Shown: one piece after another, positions 1 through 6,284 of the stretch
How positions within the stretch are numbered: position 1 is the first letter of the stretch
Layout of the letters: each line of letters starts with the position of its first letter
Assembly (NCBI RefSeq): GCF_003364195.1
Contig: NZ_NXLQ01000017.1
Coordinates: 1 to 44,401 of the forward strand
Source of the DNA: Helicobacter didelphidarum
GTDB taxonomy: Bacteria > Campylobacterota > Campylobacteria > Campylobacterales > Helicobacteraceae
Reading direction: 5' to 3'
DNA: 44,401 nt
Made by a program: the position numbers and the translations under genes
Notes under the pieces: model-generated
Seen by the model: only the letters and a program-made list of their open reading frames with translations
What the model was told of the DNA's origin: nothing
Databases searched by the model: none

Positions 1-684
1 ATAATTTGTAGTAGTATCATTTGAAAAATTTTTATATCCACGCAAACTTGTATCGCCCCAATAAATTGGAATACAATTTGCCTCAAATGCATCAAAGAGC
101 TTTTCGGTTAAATATCCCGGATAACTTGAATTTTCAAAGCAAATATTGAATTTATAATCTTTTAACCACTCAATTTTATTATCAACTTTATATCCCACAT
201 TATTTTTCCATCTTCCACCAGAATCTACCTTCTTGTATTCACTGAGTTTCTCAAAAAATGTCTTGCGTATATCTGTAAAAGGTGATGCTTCATTTGAAAC
301 CACAAAACCACAGAATTTCGTTTTAGATTCTATGTCTTTTTTATCCACAAGATGTTTGTTCCATAAATTCTTATATCCCCTTAACAAAAAATATGGATAA
401 CGAAAATGTCTATCCCCAAACTCCATATAATCGAAATCTATCGCATAATCAGCAATGTTCCAATCGGTTCGAACATTTTCTCCTGTATAAAATATTCTCA
501 CACAATCATATTTCAGATGCTCATCACGATGAAATGGACTATAAATGATAAAATCAGGTTCATTAGAATAGATAATATCAAACTTTTCTTGCAAAAGCTT
601 GATGAAATAATTATTATAAAAATTCTCTTGTGTATCCTCATCCCACCAATCTACTACACGCATTTTGACTATCTTTTTTGCCAT
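1..684 (-). CDS. Alpha-1,3-fucosyltransferase, family GT10 (3-prime end outside window)
   Basis: The minus-strand frame from ATG at 684 stays open for 228 codons to the window edge, so the gene is partial at its C-terminus. The start is set by GAGGTAA a few bases upstream of the ATG. The translation contains the GT10 signature: YTGENVRTDW near residue 70, then FNICFENSSYPGYLTEKL with the acidic/Asn cluster, and CIPIYWGDTSLR close to the truncated end. These form the GDP-fucose-binding half of bacterial alpha-1,3-fucosyltransferases, which build Lewis-type O-antigen in Helicobacter. It is a clear paralogue of the gene at 41498-42702, sharing most of this core at nucleotide level and lying on the same strand. 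Divergently transcribed from pnp. No homopolymer tract is seen in the part present. The exact acceptor sugar cannot be told. Confidence 0.9.
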   Translation of the reverse strand, partial: MAKKIVKMRVVDWWDEDTQENFYNNYFIKLLQEKFDIIYSNEPDFIIYSPFHRDEHLKYDCVRIFYTGENVRTDWNIADYAIDFDYMEFGDRHFRYPYFLLRGYKNLWNKHLVDKKDIESKTKFCGFVVSNEASPFTDIRKTFFEKLSEYKKVDSGGRWKNNVGYKVDNKIEWLKDYKFNICFENSSYPGYLTEKLFDAFEANCIPIYWGDTSLRGYKNFSNDTTTNY

Positions 685-790
685 ATAATTACCTCAATAT
701 ATTATTTGATAATAAATTATTAAACTTTATTCTACACTTATTTCTTCACAAAATCAAGTTATAATTCGCATATATAATTTAAGGATAAAT

Positions 791-2956
791 ATGAATACTA
801 TTAAAATTCAAAATAATGAACAAATTGAAACTTATATATTTGATAAATATGCAACACTTAGTGATTACGCACTTATGCAAAAGGTTGGCGGAAGCACAAT
901 ACTCTGCACAATATGTATCGATTACGAGAATCCAACACAAGAAGATTTTTTACCATTAAGTGTGCAATATATTGAAAAAATGTATGCCATAGGAAAAATT
1001 CCACAAGGTTTTATTAAAAAAGAAGGCAAACCGAGTGAGAGCGAGATTCTTACTTCAAGATTGATTGATAGGAGTTTGCGTCCATTGTTACCTAAAGATT
1101 TTCCCTATCCTGTGCAAATTACACTCCTTGTGATGAGCTATGATGGAAAAACTGATATTTATAAAGATGCAATGAATCTTGCAAGTATATGTCTTTTTCT
1201 CTCAAGTGTACCAACAAAAAATAAGCAGATTCTTAATGCTGTGCGAATACTACGCTATAATGATGCAATAAAAATTTGTAAGTTTTTTAATGAGATTATA
1301 GATTCTAATCTTGATTTGTTTGTGAGTGGGATAGAATCTGGCATTACAATGATTGAGATGCAAAGCCTCAAAACCACTAAGAAGAAGCAATGTAAAACGG
1401 ATACGACAATAGAAAATAATATTATCAGTGAATCTTGCAATATACAACAGCCCAACAATAATGAAGATTTCAATGAAATATCAGAAGAAAAGCTTTTAGA
1501 GTGTCTTGCATTTGCAAAAGAACATATTGCGAAAATGTCAGCAGTTTATACAGAGCAACTCGCACCTTTTGCCAAACCCAAAAAAGATTTCGTGCGACAA
1601 TCAAAAATTAATACTGAACTAAAAGAAAAAATCGAAACTCAATATGGTAAAGAAATTGAGGAAAGACTGCAAGGTCTCTCAAAAACAGAAAGACATACTT
1701 TATTACAGCTTCTCATTGAAGAAATCGCAACACAGCACAATCTTTCAAAAGACATTGTTGCACAACATGTTTATGCAATACAGAGAGAGATTATGCGTTC
1801 TATGATATTAACAAAAGGTTTGCGTTTAGATGGAAGGACATCAACACAAATTCGCGATATAAATATAGAATCTAATCTCTTGCCCTATGTTCATGGTAGT
1901 GCATGTTTTACGCGTGGGCAAACACAAGCACTTGTTACTTGCACACTAGGAAGCGAGAATGATGCACAAAATAAAGATTGTCTTGTTACACAAAAAAAGA
2001 GTGCAGTAATCTTTCATTATAATTTCCCCCCTTTTAGTGTGGGCGAAGCATTCCCAATTACTTCAAGCTCAAGACGCGAATTGGGGCATGGTAATCTTGC
2101 ACTCAAAGCCATAGAATCTAATATTCCAAATATCCCCTTTACTATTCGCATTGTATCAGAAATTTTACAATCAAATGGTTCAAGCTCAATGGCAAGTGTA
2201 TGTGGGGCAACTTTAGCAATGCTTGGTGCAGGAATACAAATGCAAAATATGGTGGCAGGAATTGCAATGGGACTTATTTATGAAAGCGAAACAAACTTTG
2301 TGATTCTAAGCGATATTATGGGTGTTGAAGATTTTGATGGAGACATGGATTTTAAAGTTACAGGGAATGAAAAAGGGTTTAGTGCATTACAACTTGATAT
2401 TAAAATCGGCTCTTTATCGGAGGAAATTCTAAGGGCAAGTCTGCAACAAGCTAAAGAAGGGTTAGTACATATTCTTTCGCTTATGCGTGAGGTAAAGATT
2501 GAGCCAAATTATGAGATTCTCCCACAAATTGAGAGTTTTGCGATTCCTATAGGGTGTATGCCAGATATTATAGGGCAGGGTGGCAAAGTAATACGAGATA
2601 TTATTGCAAAATTTGGGGTTGCGATTGATTTAGACAAAGAGAATCATATCGTAACCTTAATGGCAAACAAACAATCCGCAAGAATCGGGGCAAAAGAATA
2701 TATCTTTGAGATTCTTAAGAAAAAAGAAGTACGAAAAGAATTGCCATATAAGATTGATGAGGTATATGAGGGCATGGTAAAAAAAATTCTTGATTTTGGG
2801 GTATTTATTGAATTACCACAAGGTGGTAATGGCTTATTGCGGATAAATCGCATAAATCATGAAACAGATACAAAAAATGAATTGGAGATTGGGCAATCTG
2901 TAAGTGTAAAGATTCTCAATAATACTCATGGAAAAATAGAGCTTGATTTTGCTTAA
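791..2956 (+). CDS. pnp: Polyribonucleotide nucleotidyltransferase (PNPase)
   Basis: 721 residues, the usual length for the family. PNPase degrades RNA 3-prime to 5-prime by phosphorolysis and is a trimeric cytoplasmic enzyme. Domain order is visible: RNase PH-like core 1 (about residues 10-150, with SRLIDRSLRPLL), a linker and helical domain (about 230-330), RNase PH-like core 2 (about 340-560, with RLDGRTSTQIRDI, TRGQTQALVTCTLG and the GVEDFDGDMDFKV metal/active-site region), a KH domain with the GQGGKVIRDI loop near 595, and an S1 domain from about 655 to the end. A polar low-complexity stretch near residues 193-225 is not part of the conserved core. AAGGA lies 7-8 bases before the ATG. 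It appears to be transcribed alone; the next gene on this strand belongs to the accessory island. Confidence 0.97.
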   Translation: MNTIKIQNNEQIETYIFDKYATLSDYALMQKVGGSTILCTICIDYENPTQEDFLPLSVQYIEKMYAIGKIPQGFIKKEGKPSESEILTSRLIDRSLRPLLPKDFPYPVQITLLVMSYDGKTDIYKDAMNLASICLFLSSVPTKNKQILNAVRILRYNDAIKICKFFNEIIDSNLDLFVSGIESGITMIEMQSLKTTKKKQCKTDTTIENNIISESCNIQQPNNNEDFNEISEEKLLECLAFAKEHIAKMSAVYTEQLAPFAKPKKDFVRQSKINTELKEKIETQYGKEIEERLQGLSKTERHTLLQLLIEEIATQHNLSKDIVAQHVYAIQREIMRSMILTKGLRLDGRTSTQIRDINIESNLLPYVHGSACFTRGQTQALVTCTLGSENDAQNKDCLVTQKKSAVIFHYNFPPFSVGEAFPITSSSRRELGHGNLALKAIESNIPNIPFTIRIVSEILQSNGSSSMASVCGATLAMLGAGIQMQNMVAGIAMGLIYESETNFVILSDIMGVEDFDGDMDFKVTGNEKGFSALQLDIKIGSLSEEILRASLQQAKEGLVHILSLMREVKIEPNYEILPQIESFAIPIGCMPDIIGQGGKVIRDIIAKFGVAIDLDKENHIVTLMANKQSARIGAKEYIFEILKKKEVRKELPYKIDEVYEGMVKKILDFGVFIELPQGGNGLLRINRINHETDTKNELEIGQSVSVKILNNTHGKIELDFA

Positions 2957-3046
2957 AAAGCCTTATTTCTTACGCTATTAAAAGTTTATAACTTTGCAAC
3001 ATAATAAGGAATTAAACTTTTGAAATTTTAGTATAAGGAGGCTGAT

Positions 3047-3127
3047 ATGCAAAACCTCTAGTTGATTGCTTCAATAATCAATCTAGTTGTTTCTTTAATA
3101 AGCTTGTATCTAGCTTTTAAGAAATAA
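3047..3127 (+). pseudogene. Tiny hydrophobic peptide ORF interrupted by amber codon (unit I, first ORF)
   Basis: A strong ribosome-binding site, AAGGAGG at 3035-3041, precedes ATG at 3047. Codon 5 is TAG (3059-3061). If that codon were sense (CAG is one base away) the frame would continue for 26 residues as one hydrophobic helix ending in Lys-Lys (LIASIINLVV then SLISLYLAFKK). The excellent start signal and the intact hydrophobic frame after the stop argue for a recently disabled membrane peptide rather than chance. It begins with MQN, like the second ORF of unit II at 4976. Not recognised as a named family. Confidence 0.5.
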
Positions 3128-3142
3128 CTTAAAAAAGAGGTG

Positions 3143-3161
3143 GTAGGGCTAAAAACCCTAC
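3143..3161 (+). other. GC-rich hairpin between tiny ORFs of unit I
   Basis: GTAGGG, loop CTAAAAA, CCCTAC: a perfect 6-bp stem in otherwise AT-rich DNA, 15 bases after the first tiny ORF. It is followed by GCATTATAGCA, a word that also recurs after the GC-rich hairpin of unit II. No T-run follows, so it is more likely an mRNA processing, stability or attenuation structure than a simple terminator. Confidence 0.5.
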
Positions 3162-3197
3162 GAAGCATTATAGCAGACTTATTGAAAGGAATGTCAA

Positions 3198-3299
3198 ATG
3201 GAGCTTATTATTTCTATACAAGGAATATGTATAGCTATTTTGTGTTTAAGCGTTATTGTTCTTGTCTTAGGCTTGATTGTAAAATTGTTTGGAGCTTAA
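3198..3299 (+). CDS. Small hydrophobic membrane peptide, 33 aa (unit I)
   Basis: ATG at 3198 is preceded by AAAGGA at about 7 bases. The product is almost entirely one membrane helix (ICIAILCLSVIVLVLGLIV) with a short KLFGA tail. It resembles in size and hydrophobic pattern the first peptide of unit II (4793-4903). It lies between two GC-rich hairpins (3143-3161 and 3307-3330). Single-helix peptides of this size in this kind of setting are typical of type I toxin-antitoxin toxins and of small membrane regulators; no named family is recognised. Coding status rests on the start signal, the hydrophobic composition and the analogy with the neighbouring clusters. Confidence 0.5.
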   Translation: MELIISIQGICIAILCLSVIVLVLGLIVKLFGA

Positions 3300-3306
3300 A
3301 GGGAAT

Positions 3307-3330
3307 CCTCTCCTAAAGACTTAGGAGGGG
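3307..3330 (+). other. GC-rich hairpin between tiny ORFs of unit I
   Basis: CCTCTCCTAA, loop AGAC, TTAGGAGGGG: a 10-bp stem with one G-T pair. It starts 8 bases after the stop of the 33-aa peptide ORF and is followed by ATTATAGCA shortly before the next tiny ORF. Equivalent GC-rich hairpins sit at the same place in units II (4910-4929) and IV (35847-35864). Confidence 0.5.
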
Positions 3331-3373
3331 CTTATTAAAAATTGGATTATCATTATAGCATAAAGGGTTAAAT

Positions 3374-3547
3374 ATGGATATTGTAATAGGATGTTTAGTT
3401 GTAGCAAATGTGTTGCAAGCATTTTTTAATTGGAATTATGATAAAAAGTTTAAAAAATTTCAAGATGAGTTAAAAGAGTTAAAGGAGAAATACAATGAAA
3501 AGAATTGAAAATTCTAAACTCTTGAGCTTGAAGCAGATTCGAACTAA
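3374..3547 (+). CDS. Small membrane protein with charged C-terminal tail, 57 aa (unit I)
   Basis: ATG at 3374 follows AAAGGG. Residues 2-20 form a hydrophobic helix (IVIGCLVVANVLQAFF) followed by a strongly charged tail (YDKKFKKFQDELKEL). The layout, a short helix then a Lys/Glu-rich amphipathic stretch, matches the second ORF of units II, III and IV, which end in KDKQ. Here the end has drifted: the frame runs past the place where the other units start their third peptide, and an in-frame ATG at 3494 occupies the equivalent position. Not recognised as a named family; likely a diverged member of the same peptide set. Confidence 0.5.
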
Positions 3548-3609
3548 AGCGTATGCTATTCTTAGTGATGATTATCTCTGAAACTTTTGATAGCAAAAAA
3601 TCACACCCT

Positions 3610-3717
3610 TTGATTTTTTGATTATTGAGAGCTAGAGGAGATTATACATAATATTATCTATATTATAATAGAGTGTTTGAAATTCTCATGTATGCGAAGT
3701 TTGGTAAAAATGTGATT
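3610..3717 (+). repeat. Direct repeat copy 1 (about 108 bp) flanking the rep-like genes
   Basis: The stretch from TTGATTTTTTGATTA to GGTAAAAATGTGATT recurs at 6484-6587 with a few substitutions and small indels (roughly 90 percent identical by eye). Both copies can be read as the tail of the same frame (VFEILMYAKFGKNVI then a stop), so the repeat may be the 3-prime end of a gene once duplicated. The two copies bracket both RepL-like genes and units II and III. Confidence 0.75.
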
Positions 3718-3753
3718 TATATATAAATATATACTATTTACTTATATCTAAAA

Positions 3754-3777
3754 AGTATATAGATTATTCTATATACT
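3754..3777. promoter_or_regulatory. Perfect palindrome, possible operator
   Basis: AGTATATAGA, spacer TTAT, TCTATATACT: a perfect 10-bp inverted repeat within very AT-rich DNA full of related AGTA/TATA words (3725-3870). It lies between direct repeat 1 and the operator set of the first rep-like gene. By analogy with the other rep-like genes it could be the operator/iteron of a lost family member. Chance is not excluded at this base composition. Confidence 0.35.
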
Positions 3778-3914
3778 ATATATTTAAAAGTAAAAAGTAT
3801 TAAGATAGTAAGTAAATATAAAGACTTTTAAAACTCTATGTATTTATATTATATGTTATGTATTTATAAAGCTATCTTTATCTTGCATTGTATCGATATT
3901 TTGTAGGAAATTAG

Positions 3915-4026
3915 TAATTAAGTTTGATTACTATATAATCCTTAAGAGATTAATAATTTATCTTTATTGATAAATATATAATCTTGTCATGATTACTTAA
4001 TAATCATATATTATAATTTGATTACT
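3915..4026. promoter_or_regulatory. Promoter and GATTACT operator/iteron set of the first RepL-like gene
   Basis: The word GATTACT/A occurs at 3926, 3991 and 4020 and once more just after the gene at 4697. The middle copy is part of a perfect inverted repeat TGATTA-CTTAA-TAATCA (3990-4006), and AGTAAT near 3914 mirrors the copy at 3926. ATTATAAT around 4009-4017 is a good -10 box placing the operators at the promoter. The set is absent from the second rep-like gene, which has its own repeat word, so each protein probably has a private binding site. Confidence 0.5.
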
Positions 4027-4044
4027 AAATTGAAAGGATATTTA

Positions 4045-4680
4045 ATGGATAAAAATATTATTACAAAAAAACGAGTGAAAACTACCATAGATAAAGAAAG
4101 TGATGAAGTCATAACAAGAACGATAGATGAGGAAAGTTTTATTATCAAAAAGGTAAAACGAGATAAATTTATGCTTCTCTATGTTGAGGCTTTTAGTCAT
4201 TTAACAAAACTTAATCGCAAAACACTTGAGGTTTTGGCATTGATTATTTCAAGGCGTGTAACTTATGGTAGCAATGAGGTTATTATAGATTCTAAATTTC
4301 GTGTCGAGGTTATGGCAGAACTTGGAATGAATAAGCAAAATATATCAAGAGCTATCAAAGAACTATGCGATAACAATGTGATAAATCGTAAGCAAATAAG
4401 CGATAGAGTGTTTAGCTATTATCTCAATCCTTTTATATTTGGGAATGGAGATTTTAACGCAGTTGAACGACAAAGAGTGCAATATTATTATGATTTTGAT
4501 TTTAATGGTTTTTCAATGAAAAAGAGTATAGAGGTATTAACTGACTATGCAGATTCTAAAACCGATAAAGTAGGCATGGAAATATCTCGTAAAACAATCG
4601 ATGAAAACGACTTGCGAAATGAGATTGAAAGGCTTAAGCAAGAATTGAAAGGCTTAAAAGAAATATTTATAAAAGATTAA
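4045..4680 (+). CDS. RepL-like winged-helix replication/regulatory protein
   Basis: 211 residues from ATG 4045, chosen over the upstream TTG at 4018 because AAAGGA lies 6 bases before it and the upstream part overlaps the operator. A charged N-terminus (1-40) is followed by RDKFMLLYVEAFSHL, a winged-helix region about 50-120 (with MNKQNISRAIKELCDNN as the likely recognition helix), then YYLNPFIFGNG at 125-135 and the QRVQYYYDFDF strand. The order helix-turn-helix, wing, then NPFIFG.G is that of RepL-type plasmid initiators. The C-terminus (187-207) is a predicted coiled coil. It shares these motifs with the gene at 5341 but differs in the recognition helix. It may initiate replication of an integrated element, or act only as a DNA-binding regulator of its flanking repeats and of the peptide cluster downstream. 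Host role is inferred. Confidence 0.65.
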   Translation: MDKNIITKKRVKTTIDKESDEVITRTIDEESFIIKKVKRDKFMLLYVEAFSHLTKLNRKTLEVLALIISRRVTYGSNEVIIDSKFRVEVMAELGMNKQNISRAIKELCDNNVINRKQISDRVFSYYLNPFIFGNGDFNAVERQRVQYYYDFDFNGFSMKKSIEVLTDYADSKTDKVGMEISRKTIDENDLRNEIERLKQELKGLKEIFIKD

Positions 4681-4731
4681 ATAATAATCATAAAAAGATT
4701 ACTATTAAGTTTATTTTAAGATAACTTATAG

Positions 4732-4768
4732 TATAATTACATTGTAACAAGTTAGAAATAGCTTGTTA
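4732..4768 (+). promoter_or_regulatory. Promoter plus 5-prime GNRA hairpin leader, unit II
   Basis: TATAAT at 4732-4737 would start transcription near 4744. The transcript would begin with a hairpin at 4745-4768: TAACAAGTTA, loop GAAA, TAGCTTGTTA (10 bp, one G-U pair). The block from the -10 box to the end of the stem is identical to those at 5943-5979 and, on the minus strand, 36013-36049, except for the loop, which is GAGA in unit III. A change within the GNRA rule and an unchanged stem are what selection on RNA structure would leave. 5-prime hairpins of this kind commonly stabilise mRNAs or hide a ribosome-binding site. Confidence 0.75.
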
Positions 4769-4792
4769 TATTTTCTTAGTAAGGTTAGTTTT

Positions 4793-4903
4793 ATGAAACG
4801 AAAGCGAATTAAGAAAATTGGGTTAATCGTAGATATTGTTTATAAGATTGCTAAAATCATTTTAGTTTTAAGCTTGATTATAAGTATTTGGGGATTAATC
4901 TAG
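4793..4903 (+). CDS. Cationic single-helix membrane peptide, 36 aa (unit II, ORF1)
   Basis: First ORF after the hairpin leader. ATG at 4793 with AAGG at about 9 bases. The N-terminus is basic (MKRKRIKK), followed by hydrophobic residues to the end (IVDIVYKIAKIIL, then VLSLIISIWGLI). A Lys/Arg head and a membrane helix are typical of type I toxins and other membrane-active peptides. The peptide at 35872-35988 is a homologue (KRLKKI, then DIVKIVYYAVKIV) that has lost its ATG, which supports this reading frame. No named family recognised. Confidence 0.6.
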   Translation: MKRKRIKKIGLIVDIVYKIAKIILVLSLIISIWGLI

Positions 4904-4909
4904 TTTGCA

Positions 4910-4929
4910 CCTCTCCCAAAAGGGAGGGG
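4910..4929 (+). other. GC-rich hairpin between ORF1 and ORF2, unit II
   Basis: CCTCTCCC, loop AAAA, GGGAGGGG, with one G-T pair: the only GC-rich spot in this neighbourhood. It lies just after the stop of ORF1 and upstream of GCATTATAGCA and ORF2, the same position as the hairpins of units I and IV. It may limit read-through from ORF1 to ORF2 or protect a processed end. Confidence 0.5.
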
Positions 4930-4975
4930 GTTCTTAGTAAGTAAGATTCGCATTATAGCACAAAAAAGGATTAAT

Positions 4976-5095
4976 ATGCAAAATTTTGATTTTGGAATTG
5001 TTACTGATATTTGCCTTACAATAATAGTTTTTATACAAGGCTATTATATTCGTAAGCTTCAAAGAGAAGTAAAACAACTCAAGGATAAACAATGA
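4976..5095 (+). CDS. Small membrane protein with charged tail ending KDKQ, 39 aa (unit II, ORF2)
   Basis: ATG at 4976 preceded by AAAGGA. A hydrophobic segment (IVTDICLTIIVFIQGYY) is followed by a charged tail (RKLQREVKQLKDKQ). The terminal KDKQ is shared with ORF2 of units III and IV. The codons for KDKQ carry the AAGGA ribosome-binding site of ORF3, and the TGA stop overlaps the ORF3 start as ATGA, indicating translational coupling. Topology resembles holin-like small toxins, but no family match is claimed. Confidence 0.6.
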   Translation: MQNFDFGIVTDICLTIIVFIQGYYIRKLQREVKQLKDKQ

Positions 5096-5133
5096 GACTT
5101 GGAAAATTACTATTCTTTGTTCTTTATGTTTAA
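5092..5133 (+). CDS. Micropeptide MRLGKLLFFVLYV, 13 aa (unit II, ORF3)
   Basis: Starts at the ATG of the ATGA overlap with ORF2, with AAGGA 7 bases upstream. The 13 codons encode one Arg, one Lys and a hydrophobic run. The peptide is repeated almost unchanged in units III (6281-6331) and IV (35647-35697), where it ends YVYRE or FVYRE. In this copy the frame ends three codons early. Repetition of the start, overlap and residues in three places makes chance unlikely, though repeat age is unknown. Confidence 0.55.
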   Translation: MRLGKLLFFVLYV

Positions 5134-5194
5134 GAGCCTATAAAAGATACGCAATTTACGCAGTTTCTTAGATATATGGTTTTTGATATTCTGT

Positions 5195-5325
5195 AAAAGT
5201 TTTTAGTCTATACAATAGAAGTTTTTATAAATAAATAAAAACTTTTTGTGAATATATAAAAAGTTTTAAAAACAACTTTTTAATTTTATTTTAAAAACTT
5301 TGTTATAATATCTTATAAACTTTAT
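5195..5325. promoter_or_regulatory. Promoter and AAAGTTTTTA iteron array of the second RepL-like gene
   Basis: The core AAAGTTTTTA or its complement TAAAAACTTT, with small variations, appears about seven times between 5195 and 5325 (for example near 5195, 5217, 5237, 5257, 5291 and 5313) and again after the gene near 5890-5925. TATAAT at 5304-5309 is the likely -10 box. This word differs completely from the GATTACT set of the first rep-like gene. Repeats on both sides of the gene fit either a replication origin with iterons or autoregulation. Confidence 0.5.
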
Positions 5326-5340
5326 ATTGCGAGGTTATTA

Positions 5341-5892
5341 ATGGCTACAGAAGTGCAAAAAACTACCATAAGAAAGTATAGTGAAAATGGGAATCTTGTA
5401 GAAAAAGAGCAAACAAGCATAAAATTAAAAAACACTGATAAAAAGGATAAATTTATGTTATTGTATGTTGAGGCGTATTCACATGTTAGTAATTTGTCTA
5501 AAACTACAAATATAGTTTTAAGTGAATTGCTAAAAAGTGTTACAACAGGAGAAAATATTGTCCCTCTTACAACAGCTTTTAGAAGCAGGTTAAGGAATAA
5601 ATTAAAAATTTCTCCATCTCAATTAAGCATTTCTTTGAATGAACTTTGCGATAAAATGATTCTAAAAAAAGAGCAAATCAATCAAAGAGTTTTTGAATAC
5701 AAACTTAATCCCTATATCTTTGGTAGTGGCACTTGGGCGGATATTAGAAAGCAAAGATTAAATTTTGAATATGATTTTGATTTTTCAGAACACACATCAT
5801 CATCTAATCTTACAATATCTACTGAATATCAAGATGATACAAAGGAGGTAAATGAGATTGATTTACAAGAGTTTAACAAAAATATTACTTAA
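5341..5892 (+). CDS. RepL-like winged-helix replication/regulatory protein, second copy
   Basis: 183 residues, ATG at 5341 with GCGAGG 7 bases before it. It shares the framework of the protein at 4045: KKDKFMLLYVEAYSHV (35-48), a winged-helix segment (about 55-118) with SPSQLSISLNELCDK as the recognition-helix region, YKLNPYIFGSGTW (120-132), ADIRKQRLNFEYDFDF (133-148) and a shorter acidic C-terminus without the coiled coil. The NPYIFGSGTW.DIR motif is the RepL-type signature. Similarity is strong at both ends and weak in the DNA-reading part, consistent with the different repeats upstream. It is followed 50 bases later by peptide unit III. As with the first copy, replication initiation and local transcription control are both possible. 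Confidence 0.65.
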   Translation: MATEVQKTTIRKYSENGNLVEKEQTSIKLKNTDKKDKFMLLYVEAYSHVSNLSKTTNIVLSELLKSVTTGENIVPLTTAFRSRLRNKLKISPSQLSISLNELCDKMILKKEQINQRVFEYKLNPYIFGSGTWADIRKQRLNFEYDFDFSEHTSSSNLTISTEYQDDTKEVNEIDLQEFNKNIT

Positions 5893-5942
5893 GTTTTTAA
5901 TAAAAAATTTAAAAGTTAAGTAAAAATTAAGAAAAAGTATAG

Positions 5943-5979
5943 TATAATTACATTGTAACAAGTTAGAGATAGCTTGTTA
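5943..5979 (+). promoter_or_regulatory. Promoter plus 5-prime GNRA hairpin leader, unit III
   Basis: TATAAT at 5943-5948, then a hairpin at 5956-5979: TAACAAGTTA, loop GAGA, TAGCTTGTTA. It matches the leaders of units II and IV base for base except the second A of the loop, which is G here; both loops obey GNRA. The hairpin would sit at the very 5-prime end of the mRNA. Confidence 0.75.
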
Positions 5980-6003
5980 TGAGTTTAACTAAAGGTTTTT
6001 AAC

Positions 6004-6156
6004 ATGTGGAAATTGTTAGAAAACATAGGCTTAGGATTGTTTGTAAATGCTACATATTCTTTGCTAAACTTAAATTTTGAAATACCTGTTTTTGTTGTTT
6101 TAGGATTTAGTGTTGTGTTAATGAGTATTTCAATTTATGGTCAAAGGAGGAAGTAA
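6004..6156 (+). CDS. Small two-segment membrane protein, 50 aa (unit III, ORF1)
   Basis: First ORF after the unit III leader; ATG at 6004, with only a weak AAAGG at about 9 bases. Unlike ORF1 of unit II it has two hydrophobic stretches (IGLGLFVNATYSLL and VFVVLGFSVVLMSISIYG) and a basic end (QRRK). The last codons contain AAAGGAGGAAG, the ribosome-binding site for the next ORF, and its TAA overlaps the next ATG (TAATG). No family recognised. It appears to have replaced the cationic one-helix peptide of unit II. Confidence 0.55.
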   Translation: MWKLLENIGLGLFVNATYSLLNLNFEIPVFVVLGFSVVLMSISIYGQRRK

Positions 6157-6284
6157 TGGATAGTGTAACCGTATGGAATATCACAGCGGTTATCACTGCA
6201 GTGATAACTTTAGGTGCTCTTATAAAACTAATATATGAGATAAAAAGAGATAAAAAAGTAAAACAACTCAAGGATAAACAATGA
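6156..6284 (+). CDS. Small membrane protein with charged tail ending KDKQ, 42 aa (unit III, ORF2)
   Basis: ATG at 6156 overlaps the preceding stop and is served by a strong AGGAGG. A hydrophobic helix (ITAVITAVITLGALIKLIY) is followed by EIKRDKKVKQLKDKQ. The terminal VKQLKDKQ is identical to unit II ORF2. The stop overlaps the start of ORF3. A perfect 20-bp palindrome (6189-6208) lies within the helix codons. Confidence 0.6.
   Translation: MDSVTVWNITAVITAVITLGALIKLIYEIKRDKKVKQLKDKQ
6189..6208. repeat. Perfect 20-bp palindrome inside ORF2 of unit III
   Basis: GTTATCACTG followed directly by CAGTGATAAC. Unit III lacks the GC-rich hairpin found between ORF1 and ORF2 of the other units; this palindrome may replace it, as an operator or an mRNA structure. 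Confidence 0.6.

Noticed and set aside
406-723. 105-residue plus-strand frame
   Set aside because: Antisense to the conserved GT10 fucosyltransferase frame; no start site and no recognisable product.
3059-3061. TAG in the unit I peptide as programmed read-through or recoding
   Set aside because: No recoding signal is visible; a simple nonsense mutation is the more economical explanation.
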